From contig NC_052511.1 in the NCBI RefSeq assembly GCF_014356525.2, positions 4,937,016 through 5,001,015 on the forward strand: 64,000 bases of DNA. Direction: 5' to 3'. The DNA comes from Nilaparvata lugens (taxonomy: Eukaryota; Arthropoda; Insecta; Hemiptera; Delphacidae). Made by a program: the position numbers and the translations under genes. Position 1 is the stretch's first letter. Each line of letters starts with the position of its first letter. This document shows, piece by piece, positions 1-11,916 of this stretch. Below the pieces are notes generated by a model. That model worked only from the letters and a program-made list of their open reading frames with translations, had not been told where the DNA came from and did no database searches.

Positions 1-335
1 TCCTTGACTCGGAAGGAGGCGAGAATTTAATTCAAGTCCTGGACTTATGAGCCCTTCACTCAGAAAGCGAAATTATAAACTCCAGGGTCTAACGTGATCT
101 CTAAACTCCAGAGTCTATTTAAGTCCTCAACTACGTTAACGCTCTGACTCGGAAAGCCAATTTTCTGACTCCAGAGTTTAAAGCCGGTTAAAGTCTAGAG
201 CTTAGATAAATCCCGAGCTCGGAAACCGGCTCTTAAAATTTTCAGCTGCCACTTTTTTCACTCTTATAATGATCTTAACAATTATATTGAAAAAGATTAT
301 CCAATTTAAATAGAAAAAAGTGTACCAAACAGCCT
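1..335. repeat. Degenerate short-motif repeat region
   Basis: No gene is visible. The first 230 bases repeat two short motifs several times: CTCGGAA (near 10, 157 and 221) and CTCCAGRGT (near 80, 105 and 170). This suggests a decayed tandem array. The remainder is plain AT-rich sequence. Confidence 0.4.
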
Positions 336-506
336 TAACGTGGACCTCACTATAGGAAGATGATACAAAGATGATACGGAAATGATACAAATCTGATGCA
401 AAAATTATAGAAGGTGATAGAAGAATGACAGACAAGGATAGCAACACAAATGTTCATCAACTACTACCATTATAACGTGGACCTCACTAGGAGAAAACCC
501 AAACTC
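336..506 (-). repeat. Family A terminal fragment with 11-bp minisatellite
   Basis: Two inverted copies of the family A terminus (GTGGACCTCACTA) bracket a run of GATGATACAAA-type units. The same arrangement occurs, on the opposite strand, at 22.56-23.0 kb. It is a fragment of a non-autonomous DNA transposon end and has no coding capacity. Confidence 0.65.
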
Positions 507-902
507 GCTCAGTGAATATTCGGCAGTGCAGTTCCTAATGAGGAAAGAAATACAGCCTCATGAACAATATCACTGCTTTTTTCAAAGCAGATAATTAATG
601 GACGAAAAGAACGGCTTGACGTTTATGGGTCTGAGACTAAGTTTAATGTTTTCGCCCAACACGGTTCCTGTGTACCCGCGAAAATAAATCAGGAGTTATC
701 ATTTTCATAAGGTTGACAGTGCGTGTGCTACCGTTACTGTCGGGTGATTGATTTATTGTGCTTTGTTCCATCTCAATGACGCATGCTAATGTCTGGTTTT
801 ATGAGTTCAATGTGATGTAATGCAACGGTGCGGTGTTGTTTCGGTTTCAAACAGATTTCAACAATTAAAATGACAAGGGAAAGGTTCTAATATCTACTAT
901 AG
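507..902. other. Unannotated AT-rich spacer
   Basis: I see no ORF, exon-like block or recognisable repeat in this stretch. Confidence 0.4.
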
Positions 903-1667
903 TCAGGTCCACATGGCAGTATTTGATCAACATTGGTGTTGCTATCCTTGTCTATCATTCCACAAAGCAGATGGCGCTATCCCTCTCTAGCTATGCAACG
1001 TTGCCTGATCGTTCTTCAACAATGTAAAAATATAATCAATCAACAAAATATTTCCAATGAAGCTTTCCAATGATTCATTTTATTCATTCTTCATCCATTT
1101 ATACAATAAGTATAAATTTAAACTTTTTTGTAACTATTGAATAATGTATTCTTTTGTAGTGAATACCTTTCCCTCTTATTTTCAATGTTTTTTGAACTGA
1201 TTCATGAATTAAACTACGTGATTTTCCATTTCTTTTTATATTGTATATAAATTTCAATATGCTAAGCATAGTGGATACTGTTTACATAAATTATATGCTA
1301 TGATTATCATCATTTTATAATCATGAGTTGTGCTGCTGTTCAATATTTGTAATTTATATTTTGTACATTTCTATTTTCACTAATTATTGCAATTAACTTT
1401 AACTGTCTGTATATTTAATATTAATTTCTATCATTTTATAGAGTAGTTTTTCAACATCCTGTTTCCCTCGATATTGTTATTATGTTATTTATAGCGACTC
1501 ATTCCTGCGCTCAGGTTAAACCTTTGCAGGGATTTTTTCTTCTCAATGTGTCTTGTAAATTGTTATATAAGGATTAGGTTAGACAAGTTTTGTGAAAGTG
1601 TTGTATTTTATACTGTAAATTTGTTTTTTGAAGAATTTGTTGTTTTTGAAGAAATGAAGTACATTAT

Positions 1668-2047
1668 CAAAGTGAGGTAACCTTGTGCTATTCCTCTCCC
1701 AAATTTAGATTACACCATAGCATAAGAAACGATAGCATACGTAGATATGGTAGACATGGTATAGGGCGTTTATGTCTCAACTTTTACTGTTATCCCAAGC
1801 CGATAGTTCACGTAGTTCTTTCCCTTGAGGCTGTGTGACGCTGGTAGTCTCTCAAATTGTGCCGTTCATATACTCTCACCCCAACAAAACAGTAAAAATT
1901 GACAATAATCGACAGTAATCGGCTTGAGATAACAGTAAAAGTTGCGACATAAATTCCCTATACCATGGGATTACTACTCACTCTATTATGTTTCTCTATG
2001 ATTACACATAGTCCGAAACAGGTTAAGTCTTGTAGTTCTTGAATTTA
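1668..2047 (-). mobile_element. Reversed type-T retro-element 3' tail, split by a MITE
   Basis: On the minus strand this reads as the conserved module found at 27 kb and 46 kb: a CCTATTTCGGAC-like box followed by GGGAGAGGAATAGCACAAGG. The two parts are separated by the MITE at 1,716-2,000. Removing the MITE and one copy of its 7-bp flank makes them continuous. Confidence 0.6.
1716..2000. mobile_element. Family E foldback MITE, copy 1
   Basis: This 285-bp element has long imperfect terminal inverted repeats beginning CATAG and ending CTATG. Inside the arms, ACTGTTATCCCAAGCCGAT at the left mirrors ATCGGCTTGAGATAACAGT at the right. Both flanks carry the perfect 7-bp direct repeat ATTACAC (1,709-1,715 and 2,001-2,007), which I read as the target-site duplication. 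It is non-coding. Copies 2 and 3 lie at 14,880 and 35,369. Confidence 0.85.
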
Positions 2048-2413
2048 CAAAATGTTCAGTCCTAAAGAATTTTTACAAAGTAGATTTTCAAATTTAGATG
2101 CTTCAAAACTAAACATAGAAGAAATATTTCGCATTATTATAACTTAACTAAAATAGGATATATCCACATATTAAAAATATAATTTTGAAGAATTACCGAA
2201 GAACAAACTTAATTCTGATCTCAATATTATGAAAATGTATGATTCATTGAAGAATATGTTTCCTTGCCGGATAAAATATAACAAGGAATAGTCAATATTA
2301 CATCAGATATAATACCGGTATTAGCTATCCTCTATAGATGGCATTTGCAAGGCAGAGAATCGACAACGCTGTTTTCCTATCCTTCGTCACTGTCATTATA
2401 ACCTGGACCTCAC

Positions 2414-3153
2414 AGTAGAACAGGTTTTACATTGTTGGCGGATTCACTATTGATTTTTTATCGTATCTTGATTGTTTTGTATAAATTACAAAGTTATCTT
2501 TGAGTAATAAGCATTGTTTTCTAATGGATATGGTGCGATTCCCCTAGACAAGTTGAGGAGAGTATTGAGTTGATTCCTATTGACTTATTTTATTGTATCA
2601 TTATTATGGTGGTATTTTCAAGGGTATCGATAGTTTTTAAATGAGAAAGTGAAATTCTCTTCAGAAAAAAGGGGTGTTGATTATTGTTGAGTTCATAAAT
2701 ACGGTTCACGTTTTCCGCTAAAACGGACTGTATCAACAAGTAAAAATATGTAGGAAAACGTTCCCACGCTTTGCTCGCAAGAAACAGTTTCTGATAAAAG
2801 CCTCTCAGTTGTTCAAGAATTCTTCGAGTCTTGAAATGAAAACACATTCTTCGAATCCTTCTATTATTGGAGTGTATTCTGCTATGTAAGATCCTGAGTA
2901 GTAGAATGTTGGGTGAATGATATATTGGAAGCATTTTAAATTGAGAAATGAGAATATTGAACTCAATTACAAATACTCCGTTTTGAATGAATCCCACCTC
3001 TTGACGGAATTCATATGTAGAAATCTTACAGCATGTGTGTTACTCAAGTTGCCTACTTGAGAAAATGTAAGGCGTTAATGCTACTCAAATTTTCCTCTTT
3101 TGTGAAAAAGTCTTCGTAAATTGATTTACCACATCACTGTTAATATTGTTATA
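2414..3153. other. Unannotated spacer
   Basis: The one 135-codon minus-strand ORF here has low-complexity composition, no recognisable domain and no splice context. I see no other feature. Confidence 0.4.
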
Positions 3154-3802
3154 ACTAGTAGCTCTGTGAACAGTAGACCTCACGCAGTATTCTCATCCAC
3201 AAGTACCTGATTGAAACTATAGACCTTATGGAAATACAGCAATAGACTGGCTTCTCCACACATCTGTGTAATCACTTATCAGCTGATTTATGATGAATAA
3301 TTTTATAGTCTGATTTTTACTCTAATATTGGCGTATGAAGGAGGCTCCTTTTTCCTTTCATATTATCCTTGAAATGCAAAATTTCCAAAAACCTTGTATA
3401 TACGTCGACGCGCAATTTAAAAAGGAACATACCTGTCATGTTTCATGAAAATCTATTACTGCGTTTCGCTGTAAATGCGCAACATATAAACATTAAGAGA
3501 AATGCCAAACCGTCGACTTGAATCTTAAGCTGCGTACACATATACGCGCTTCCAACCCGCACCGAGTACGCTCCGCCCTCGTTCCGTCCTCGTTCCTCCA
3601 TCGCACCGCAGTCGCTCCGCCCCCGCTCTGCAGTCGCACCCATCATGAACAACGTTACGGAAGATGTTAGCTCTTCTCGCGTTCCCCGGTCGAACCACTG
3701 TTGCTCCCCGGTCGATCATCAATCGCTCTGCTGGAGTGACGTTCGGTTGCGGAGCAGAGCGACAGTCTGTACGCACCTTTAGACCTCACTTTGTTCGCTC
3801 AA
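3154..3802 (+). mobile_element. Family D repeat, copy 1, interrupted by a MITE
   Basis: The roughly 400-bp repeat begins ACTAGTAGYTCTGTGAAC and ends in a degraded form of GACCTCACTTCGCTCGGTC. Other copies are at 7,138, 15,816, 17,119 and 35,993. An internal block, GGAGGCTCCTTTTTCC, is strongly conserved in all five. A 251-bp MITE sits between 3,528 and 3,778. No ORF is seen and the class is unknown. Confidence 0.75.
3528..3778. mobile_element. Family B MITE nested in family D
   Basis: The ends are AGCTGCGTACA and TGTACGCACCT. The insertion is bounded by TTA at 3,525-3,527 and 3,779-3,781, whereas uninterrupted family D copies have a single TTA at this site. A 3-bp TTA duplication is typical of PIF/Harbinger elements, so this is probably a Harbinger-type MITE. 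The interior is much richer in GC than its surroundings. The short ORFs across it have no recognisable product. Confidence 0.8.
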
Positions 3803-4835
3803 CTAATTCTAAATCATTCATTAACCTTCACTCAATATAAACTGCTACTCCCAGTATATTGATTTATTATACCAATTGATGAACAAATCAATAATCTATT
3901 TCTAGTGAAGCTGTCAATCTATACATTTCGCCCTATGCATCTTCCTGTGATTTCCCATGCATCTTCACTGGATTGATACACTTTCAAGTGGAATTCGCAC
4001 ACAACTGTGACAGTGAACAGTTAAAATATAATTCCTATTAGATCCAATGGGTTTATTCACACTTGCTCGTCCGGTCTGAGTGAGAATAGTCCAATTAGAA
4101 CGTGTGGGAATAATAATATTATTAATGATCACTGTCACTGATTTGGGTATAAAATAAAGGCAGTCATTCTATTCTATTCTATTCGTGTAACAGCTTGATT
4201 AAAATCCACGAGAACAAATCAGATAAGTTGATGATGTACAGCTGATGATGCGTTGGTTAACTACGTGAAACCATGGTTCTGTTTTAAAGTTTTTAATAAA
4301 TTTCTAGTGAAATTTGACAATATCTTTGTTTTCTTATTATTAAATCAGAGAAGGGTTTTCTGAGAATAAGGCTTCTCCGTAGCGTCATATAAGTCTTACA
4401 ATCTATTAGCTCTCGTGGCATCTAATCGGGATCAAAAGTTAACATACTTCTGTGCAACCAGGTGAAAAAAATGTATATACTTTGCCATTAATATGATAAG
4501 ACAAATATGACACAATGTTTATTTGGTTTCTGCTCCTAATTTCCAACTAACCTTATCAATCCCATTATGCAGCCCAACTTGTACAAACAACACTACTATT
4601 GGCCAATCTATTGTCAAATTTGACGTGTGCTAATGTGCACCAATCACGAATTCCATCCGATCGAAATTTCAGAATCCATTATACTCCAATCAACTTTCCT
4701 AAACAAATGGACAGTTGTTACATGGTGAGCACAGAATTTATAATTAAAAGCAGGCGCTTAGAAAAACAGAGAGCAATATTTGAGTCTTGTGTGGGCGCCC
4801 TGGTATGTAGAGCTAGCCTTTGTTCTCAAGACTGA
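3803..4835. other. Spacer with a decayed foldback element
   Basis: The stretch 3,985-4,140 (CACAACTGTGACAGTGAACAG and following) resembles the arms of the palindromic element at 40,523-40,690 but is diverged. A 78-codon plus-strand ORF at 4,599-4,835 lacks any recognisable domain. I do not call it a gene. Confidence 0.35.
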
Positions 4836-5505
4836 CATGATTTGACTTGATCTGACTGTTCAAACTAAAATAAAATTATTTGTGATTTTGATTTGATCTG
4901 TCTGAACATGCTAAAATTACTTGTGATTTGATTTGATCTGTCTGGACACGCTGCAATTATTCGAGAACTGATCTGATTTGACTTGATCTAACACTCTACA
5001 ATTATTCCAGATCTGATTTGACTTGATCTGACTAACACTACAATTATTCGAGATCTGATCTGATTTGATCTGACTGTTTACTCGCTACTTTTATTGAGAT
5101 TTGATCCGACTTGATCTGACTGTTTACCTGCTACAATTATTCAAGATCTGATCTGATTTGATCAGACTGTTTACTAGCTACTATTATTGAGATTTGATCT
5201 GACTGTTTACCTGCTACAATTATTCAAGATCTGATCTGATTTGATCTGACTGTTTACTAGCTACTATTATTGAAATTTTATCTGACTGTTTACCTGCTAC
5301 AATTATTCAAGATCTGATCTGATTTGATCAGACTGTTTACTAGCTACTATTATTGAGATTTGATCTGACTGTTTACCTGCTACAATTATTCGAGATCTGA
5401 TCTGATTTGATCTGACTGAACACGCTATAATTATCTGTGATTTGACTTGATGTGACTGTTTACCTGCTACAATTATTCAAGATCTGATCTGACACTTACA
5501 ATTGT
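4836..5505 (+). repeat. TTGATCTGACTGTTTAC minisatellite
   Basis: About ten or more degenerate units of 50-65 bp are built from TTTGATCTGACTG, TGCTACAATTATTC and GAGATCTGATCTG. Higher-order alternation (TACTAGCTACTATTATTGA against TACCTGCTACAATTATTCA) shows a two-part repeat unit amplified in the middle of the array. It is non-coding. Confidence 0.85.
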
Positions 5506-6294
5506 TCGACCTCCCCCGAATCGACCTTGAGTTGTACTAAACTGGATTGTGTAAAACGACAGTTGAAAAAATCGGAGCTCTGACCTACAGCAGTTTATCA
5601 CAAAAATATGCTATCTGTTCGATTTCGACCAGGTTAAGGCCAGCTCAATATAACTCCAACAATCCCCGTTAAATTAATAGAGATACTGTGGCCACACTAA
5701 GTAGTCTACTAAGAAATTGTGTCAAGTGTTGGAAACTTTTGTGTCGAGCTTTGTCTTGTTTTATTCATTTTTTTCTGAAGACCTGAACAGATGTTGTCTG
5801 ACATATTAAAAGTGGTAGCACACATTTCTGCTCTATAAAATAATAATGAAGGTCTGCATATTTATTCACAGGCTACTGAAATCTAGGCTGGCTTTGAATT
5901 AGTGCACCACACACACCCACTCATATTCTACTATAATGATTACAATAAATTTAGATTGGTAGATAATAATTGCAGGAGCAGTACTTGTTCTGTAAATTGA
6001 TTTGATACACTTTGCGTACATACAGGAAAAAATTGAATAAAATATTCCATATTCACTCCTATGGTACAAGAGATTTAGTTAACTATTTTTAACGTCCAGT
6101 TTCAATGAACTTATTCCCTCTCGAAGGTTCTCTCCATTAACTTTGTAATCAAAATAGACTACTTATCGTTTCAGGGTTGGTAGATTTTTTTTCAACTTCA
6201 TTGTGCCACTGTGAAACAACCAGTAGACCTGTAAAAACGGTAGTGATTAGTTCAATAATTGGGGATTAAACATGATTGGGGTATTGGAAAATTG
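5506..6294. other. Unannotated spacer
   Basis: AT-rich sequence with no ORF, repeat or promoter-like element that I can support. Confidence 0.4.
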
Positions 6295-6850
6295 TAAGAG
6301 TAATAACTTTTCTGTTTGGAGAAACTTCGTTCAAACTCGTGAGCTGATTTTTAGAAGCTTTTGATCGGTTAAACATTTGATTCTTTGTGATTATTTGAAA
6401 TTCAGACCTTTGCGTGAAATATTTGGGAGTGAAACTCGTGAATACATTGGAATATTCACAGTCAAAAACTGCGTTTACACCAAAGTTATTTACAAAATCT
6501 TAATAGCTCAATCCTTATAGATTCTATTAGATTGAACGGAACTTGACAAACACATATGATCATCATGTGTATGATAAGTTATGTTCAATCTAATAGAAAC
6601 TATAAGGGCGGAAAAATCAACATTCTAGTAATAACTATGATGTGAATGCAGTTTATTAGTAATGACTTTTCTGTTGGAGAAACTGTGTTCAAACTCGTGA
6701 GTAACTCTCAAGAAGCTTCTGATCTTCAAGAAGATTTTGATCAGTTACAAATTTGATTCTTCGTGATTATTTGAGATTCATCACTTTGCGGGATATATTT
6801 GGAAAAATGTTGAGTGAAACTCTTGAATTCATTGGAATATTCACATTCTT
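6295..6850 (+). repeat. Direct duplication flanking a MITE
   Basis: A block of about 170-190 bp starting AGTAATAACTTTTCTGTT occurs at 6,298-6,463 and again at about 6,656-6,849. The shared landmarks, in the same order, are TTCAAACTCGTGAG, GATTATTTGA and CATTGGAATATTCACA. The family C MITE lies exactly between the two copies. Confidence 0.7.
6468..6652. mobile_element. Family C foldback MITE, copy 1
   Basis: This near-palindrome of about 185 bp has ACTGCGTTTACACCAAAGTT at the left end and the inverted equivalent at the right. The central arms TCTATTAGATTGAAC and GTTCAATCTAATAGA close around a short loop containing ACATATGATCATCATGTGT. It is non-coding. A partial copy lies at 15,453. Confidence 0.75.
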
Positions 6851-7137
6851 ACAGAATGTGATAACCATAATAGAATGTGTTGATATTCGGACCCATGACT
6901 ATGTTAGTATAGTCTATCAAAGGTTGTGATAGTAACTTATCTGACTGAGCTATGTCATCTGCTTAGGGATCGCGTCGGGATAGGAACTACTTAATAGTAA
7001 AGGACTATTTTCAAATTTTTAAATTTTTTTAATATTTTCCAAATTGTTTAAAAATGAAGATATTGTAATCACCCTCATTCACTTTCTCACAGAGAAATCA
7101 TTTTTGCAATGTAGGCTCTTTAAAATAACTAGTAGTT

Positions 7138-7545
7138 CTGTGAACAGTAGACCTCACGCAGTATTCTCATCCACTAGTACCTGATTGAAACTGTAGTCCT
7201 TAATGGAAATACAGCAATAGACTGGCTTCTCCACACATCTGTGTAATCACTTGTCAGCTGATTTATGATGAATAATTCTATAGTCTGATTTTTACTCTAA
7301 TATTGGCGTATGAAGGAGGCTCCTTTTTCCTTTTATATTATCCTTGAAATGCAAAATTTCCAAAAACCTTGTACATACGTCGACATAATTGAAAAAGGAA
7401 CATACCTGTCAAATTTCATGAAAATCTATTACCGCGTTTCGCCGTAAATGCGCAACATATAACCATTTAAACATTCAAACATTTAAACATTAAGAGAAAT
7501 GCCAAACTGTCGACTTGAATCTTATACCTCACTTCGCTCGGTCAA
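7138..7545 (+). mobile_element. Family D repeat, copy 2
   Basis: Full-length uninterrupted copy of about 408 bp, from ACTAGTAGTTCTGTGAAC to the CTCACTTCGCTCGGTCAA end. It contains a short local triplication of ACATTTAAACATT-like units near 7,462-7,495. It serves as an empty-site reference for the MITE in copy 1, although its TTA has one further change nearby. Confidence 0.75.
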
Positions 7546-8632
7546 TCATACACAAAAGATTTTTTAATATATGTCATGAATTTACGAAAGCCTCTTTTGT
7601 ACCAATCTTTGGCGTATTCTGACTGGACTTCACACACAAACTGAACAGCTGAAAGTCACTTCACATCTTATATCTCTTGATTAATCAACGCCTCTGTTTC
7701 TCATAAAAACTGTTAAAGCCCTCCATTTATCTCGTCCTTTTACATGGCACTCTCATTCAATCTCTAAGCAACTCCAATCCTCATTTAATTAACCGAATAA
7801 CTCATTCCACTACAAGTTAATCATCTCTTGATCAATCAACGTGATTCAACGTAATCAACAGGATTAAATCAATTTGATTTATCAAAATTTTCCCCAAAAA
7901 ATGTCCAAATCCTTAATTTTTATCTTCCTTCTCCATGGCACTTTAACCAATCACCAAGTTACTCCTGTCCTATCCACATACAATCAACGAAAACAAGCTA
8001 AATTCAAATGAACCTAATACGGCCATTCGCATGATCTCAAACTGTTTATATATTGCAACTATTTGACCTGACCGTTCGTTCAACCCAAACCAAGTAAGTG
8101 TGGAATAAGTAATAGTATACAGTCGATATACTGACCCACACACACACGCACATTTATAAACTTGTTCGTCTGGATAGAAGAGTAGAGAGAGGTTGAGAGG
8201 TACCAGACAGACTTTGGTCTCGTTTACCACCTTCCAAGAAACCTATTTCGCAACGAAATGTTTCTTAAAATTCGAAACCACCTTTCAGAATGGATCGATG
8301 CTATCATTTTACAAACGTTTCAACATTCGGAACTAGAGCTGATATTTGTCACCCGGTTTAAAACACGCACCGGATTAGGAATGAACTCTGTCGGGTTTTC
8401 ATTATTATTGTGATAAGGTGCGGTAGTCATAGATTATGACAATCATAATCGCGGTAGTCATAGTTTATTCTTTATTTGACACTCATAATAATCTTATAGG
8501 GTAAAGCTCATATTTGCGATCAGGTTTCATACTTCTAAATCGGTATTTATTTTGTGTAGAGGGTTATTTGTCATAATATGAAATGTTGGGGATCATTGTT
8601 GTGTTCAATACTTTTGAAATTATTTTTCCTAC
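7546..8632. other. Unannotated spacer
   Basis: No supported gene. A short CA/CG dinucleotide tract occurs near 8,133-8,152, and a small imperfect duplication of GCGGTAGTCATAG near 8,420-8,465. Confidence 0.4.
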
Positions 8633-9141
8633 AGTTACCTTGAAAAGTGGCCATTCCTGCACTGATTACAGAACGCAAAGAATCACTTTTCCGCTCTAGT
8701 GCGGGAAAATTTTTTTCTGCACTCCAGATTTGCAACATGGCAACGCAAAATAGTTAGTAGGTTATATGGAACACCAGAGCAGCAAAATCAAAGTTAAGTT
8801 GGTAACTGTGACTGTGGTGCACGTTATAATAATATTAAGGACAACGAGGACAGCGACATGAGTGACAACCACCCCTTCAGACATTTACTACTACAATTTT
8901 ACAATAAATTAAGGTTCTTATTAATAATAAAATTACACAGAAAAACATTTGATGGATTTCAGGCAATTTTACCCATAATTGCCCACTTTTCATATTCAAT
9001 GGTAACTCTAGGAAAAACTTGATGTGAAAAGATCCTCTGCTGCACTCAAGAAAGCATTCCGCCCTCGCCTACGGCTCGGGCGTAAACGTTTCTTTCGGTG
9101 CAACAAACTGTCACTTTGTGCACTAGTTGCACAAATAACTA
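8633..9141 (+). repeat. Family G dispersed repeat, copy 1
   Basis: About 510 bp are shared with 50,256-50,790. Both run from TTTTCCTACAGTTAC to CACTAGTTGCACAAATAACT. Near the right end is a GC-rich hairpin at 9,060-9,082: outer stem CGCCC/GGGCG and, on the minus strand, inner stem GCC/GGC with a GTA loop. There is no ORF with a recognisable product, and the class is unknown. Confidence 0.7.
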
Positions 9142-10311
9142 ATCTGTGCTTAAATAGTCTATAACATGATCTGAAGGAAAACATTTGAAACGTAATCAGT
9201 AATCACTGTCATTCTCCAAGATTTTCTACACTGTCATTCCAGAGTTTCTGTAATCTTGACACAAGAAACTAAGGACCATATCGTTGCATCTACGTTAACG
9301 TGCAGGTATAATCGCATATGATATGTTTCATTCAGGGTTCAAACCAACAGCTGATCTCTCTCCGTTTGAACCATGATGGTGATTACAAGCCTACGAAATT
9401 AGTAAGGCTCCTTTGTGGTTATTTTGGTGGATAGGATATCCCATTTGAAATCAGCTAAGTGATAAGCTACGTCAACCAATCGTGTGCAATTAGATATTGT
9501 GCTGGACGCCTTTAGCACGAGGCCACGCCGTCAACGCGCTCTCATTGGCTGCTGATACTAGCACGTCATTATGGCGAGAGATGAGAGGACCTGTAGCTTT
9601 AGGTGGGTTACAAATCTCCAGCAAGCAATTCTTGAAATAATTAAATGGCATTCAGTGTGGCGATTGTTCTATAGTGGTCTCCCGTCAAAAGCTGGCCACT
9701 GAGGAGCGTTATAACACGCAGATACAAAATGATCCCTGATTGGCTAATTCTCACCAACAGCTGATCCTAGGAATGTTTCTCCTAGTTGCACCGAAGTAAC
9801 GGAAATATAGGTCCATGCTCCGTTGATAATCTTCTACGATAATATACTAATATCTGTGACTTAACCACTCCACAATTCACTTTTAATGTGAATGATTAAC
9901 ATTCATTCATAATTCGTTTATTTCACTGCATTTTCACAATTGGTAATACAAATACATACATTAAGCATAATGATTGAACATTACAATTGGTAATACAAAT
10001 ACATACCTTAAGCATCATATCTATTCGAGTGGTCACTACTAAAATCTATCAACTTTGCGACCTTTTTTAGTCTGCTATTTCATTGATTCTTCAACTCTCT
10101 GATTGTCCAGTACACTCACTGTTATGCAACATTTAATATTCATTTTCAACTTACACCGTTGTAAGCTGCATTCATGCTTATGATGGATCAGACATAAAGT
10201 TTATACTAGCGTATCATGGAGAGCGTTGGTTGATATTTATGGGCCACATCAACATAAATTTCGACAATGTTCAAATAAGAGGCGGTGAGCGTGCCTCTTT
10301 AGTGAGATCCA
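9142..10311. other. Unannotated region with a CCAAT/ATTGG cluster
   Basis: The stretch 9,470-9,560 is locally GC-richer and contains CCAAT on one strand and ATTGG on the other about 50-60 bases apart, like several other loci in the window. CCAACAGCTGATC occurs twice (near 9,345 and 9,752). No gene is supported. Confidence 0.35.
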
Positions 10312-10588
10312 GGTTATAGTGGCAGTATTTGATCAACGTTGGTGTTGCTATCCTTGTCTATCATTCGACAAAGCAGATAGTGCTATCCTTTTCTAGCTCA
10401 GCAACGTTGCCAGATCACTTTTCAACATTAATGTGAATGAATGAAGTTTTATTCCCAATAAGCTCAATACAAGAAAATGTAGAATACATGCATATAAAAA
10501 ACAAATTAACAAGTTTATAATACCTGACGAATCAAAAATGAAAAATAATGTTAGCTACTTATTAAGAAAAATACAATCCAGCACGTAA

Positions 10589-10753
10589 AGTTGCGTACAG
10601 ATTTACGCGCCGCGAACTTGAGCAATTCACTTTTAATCAGCTGATATCAAGCTTTTTATATCTGTATCTTACCGTTTCTGTAAAAATACAGATATAGTCA
10701 GCTGATTAAGAGTGAATTGCTCATGTTCGCGGCGCATATATCTGTACGCACCT
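10589..10753. mobile_element. Family B MITE, near-perfect palindrome
   Basis: The ends (AGTTGCGTACAGA and TCTGTACGCACCT) match the nested MITE at 3,528. The 165 bp fold into arms of roughly 75 bases, with GAGCAATTCACTTTTAATCA mirrored by TGATTAAGAGTGAATTGCTC. The flanks are TAA on the left and TTA on the right, fitting a TWA-type target with one change. Confidence 0.8.
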
Positions 10754-10971
10754 TTATATTTCAATACAATTAGCAATCGAAATTAAATCTATGATCTGAT
10801 CATCAAGAGGGTTTAAATATCACAGGGTCACAGATACAAATAGAATTGAGTAATGTGAATAATGTATGGACTGAGAAAAGATAAAAGAATAAATAAAATA
10901 AAAACATTATAAAAATATAATTAACAGAATACTTAAATTCAGGCATTGAAATTCATTATTTAAACATAGAT

Positions 10972-10972
<1 letters not shown>

Positions 10973-11051
<79 letters not shown>
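10973..11051. repeat. (AT)n microsatellite
   Basis: About 80 bases of TA dinucleotide, with a single AATA interruption near 10,997. It lies inside the family A element. Confidence 0.95.
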
Positions 11052-11053
<2 letters not shown>

Positions 11054-11259
11054 TCTTGATGAATGAAATATAATTGATTATTTTAAACAAGAATGAACAG
11101 TTAATATTACATCCGAAAAACCAGTATCAGCTATCCTCTAAAGAAGGCAGTGGCAAGGCAGAGAATCGGTAACGCTGTTCTTCTATCTTTCTCACTGCCA
11201 TTATAACTTGGACCTCTCTATGTGTGAGTGATGTTTAATGTGTGTCACTAATTCATTCA

Positions 11260-11884
11260 GTGAGGTCCACGTTATAGTGGCAGTAGAGAAGGATAGGAGA
11301 GCAGCATTGTCGATTCCCTGCCTTGCCACTGCCTTCTTTAGAGGATAGCGGATACCGGTATATCTGAGGTGATATCAACTGTTCATTCTTGATTTAAATG
11401 ACTAATCATATTTTATTATTCAAGAAATTATTTTCAGTGATCAACTATTAATGAACTTACATGATTGAGATTAAATTTCTTGTTAATAATTATTAATAAG
11501 AACAATATAAAAATCTTGAAGTACCCTTTATTTTTTAAAAACTTTAAAATAGTTCAACAACTATTTAGTGCTTAGTGAGAGAAGTTGTGTGTATTTTTGG
11601 GTTCAAAATTGTATAAAATAACTTGGTTAATTCAATATGAAGTGATAATTAAGTGTTATATTTAAATATTTAAATATAGTTTGGTGTTTTAATTTCTATA
11701 AATTCAAATTTTTTAGCTTGTATATATTTTTGGACGAAAATTGAACTTGAACGTTTTACAGTGGAAACATAACCTATTTTTGGATATTTTATTAATTTAT
11801 CAAAATTTAGGAATGGAATAGATTTGGGCCAAGCCTGTTGTTCCTTCCTAATCATATTTATATGATTTGTGATTCTGTCCACGA

Positions 11885-11916
<32 letters not shown>

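Larger units (their letters stand above)
903..2413 (+). mobile_element. Composite family A element
   Basis: The left end (GTCCACATGGCAGTATTTGA) and the inverted right end (GTCATTATAACCTGGACCTC) match family A termini elsewhere in the window. The element spans about 1.5 kb, against about 445 bp for the compact copy at 39,070-39,514. The extra length is other repeats lying inside it: a reversed retro-element tail and a 285-bp MITE. There is no transposase ORF, so it is a non-autonomous TIR element. Its superfamily is not established. Confidence 0.6.
10312..11218 (+). mobile_element. Family A element, composite copy of about 0.9 kb
   Basis: The left terminus (GTGAGATCCAGGTTATAGTG) and the inverted right terminus (CACTGCCATTATAACTTGGA) bound the element. 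Its body contains a 165-bp foldback MITE and a long AT dinucleotide run. The inner left end has the family's GCAACGTTGCCAGATC block, and the inner right end the ACCAGTATCAGCTATCCTCTA block. There is no transposase ORF. Confidence 0.75.

Noticed and set aside
3443..3776. GC-rich ORFs that could suggest a gene or CpG island
   Set aside because: They lie inside a MITE with proven TTA target duplication, and similar sequence recurs at 15,172.
4836..5505. CRISPR-like spaced repeat
   Set aside because: Units vary in length and sequence and there are no unique spacers; it is a eukaryotic minisatellite.
6930..6985. tRNA-like segment (CTGACTGAGCTATGTCATCTG)
   Set aside because: It hints at a tRNA-derived SINE, but no matching acceptor and T-arm pairing could be found, so no tRNA or SINE is called.
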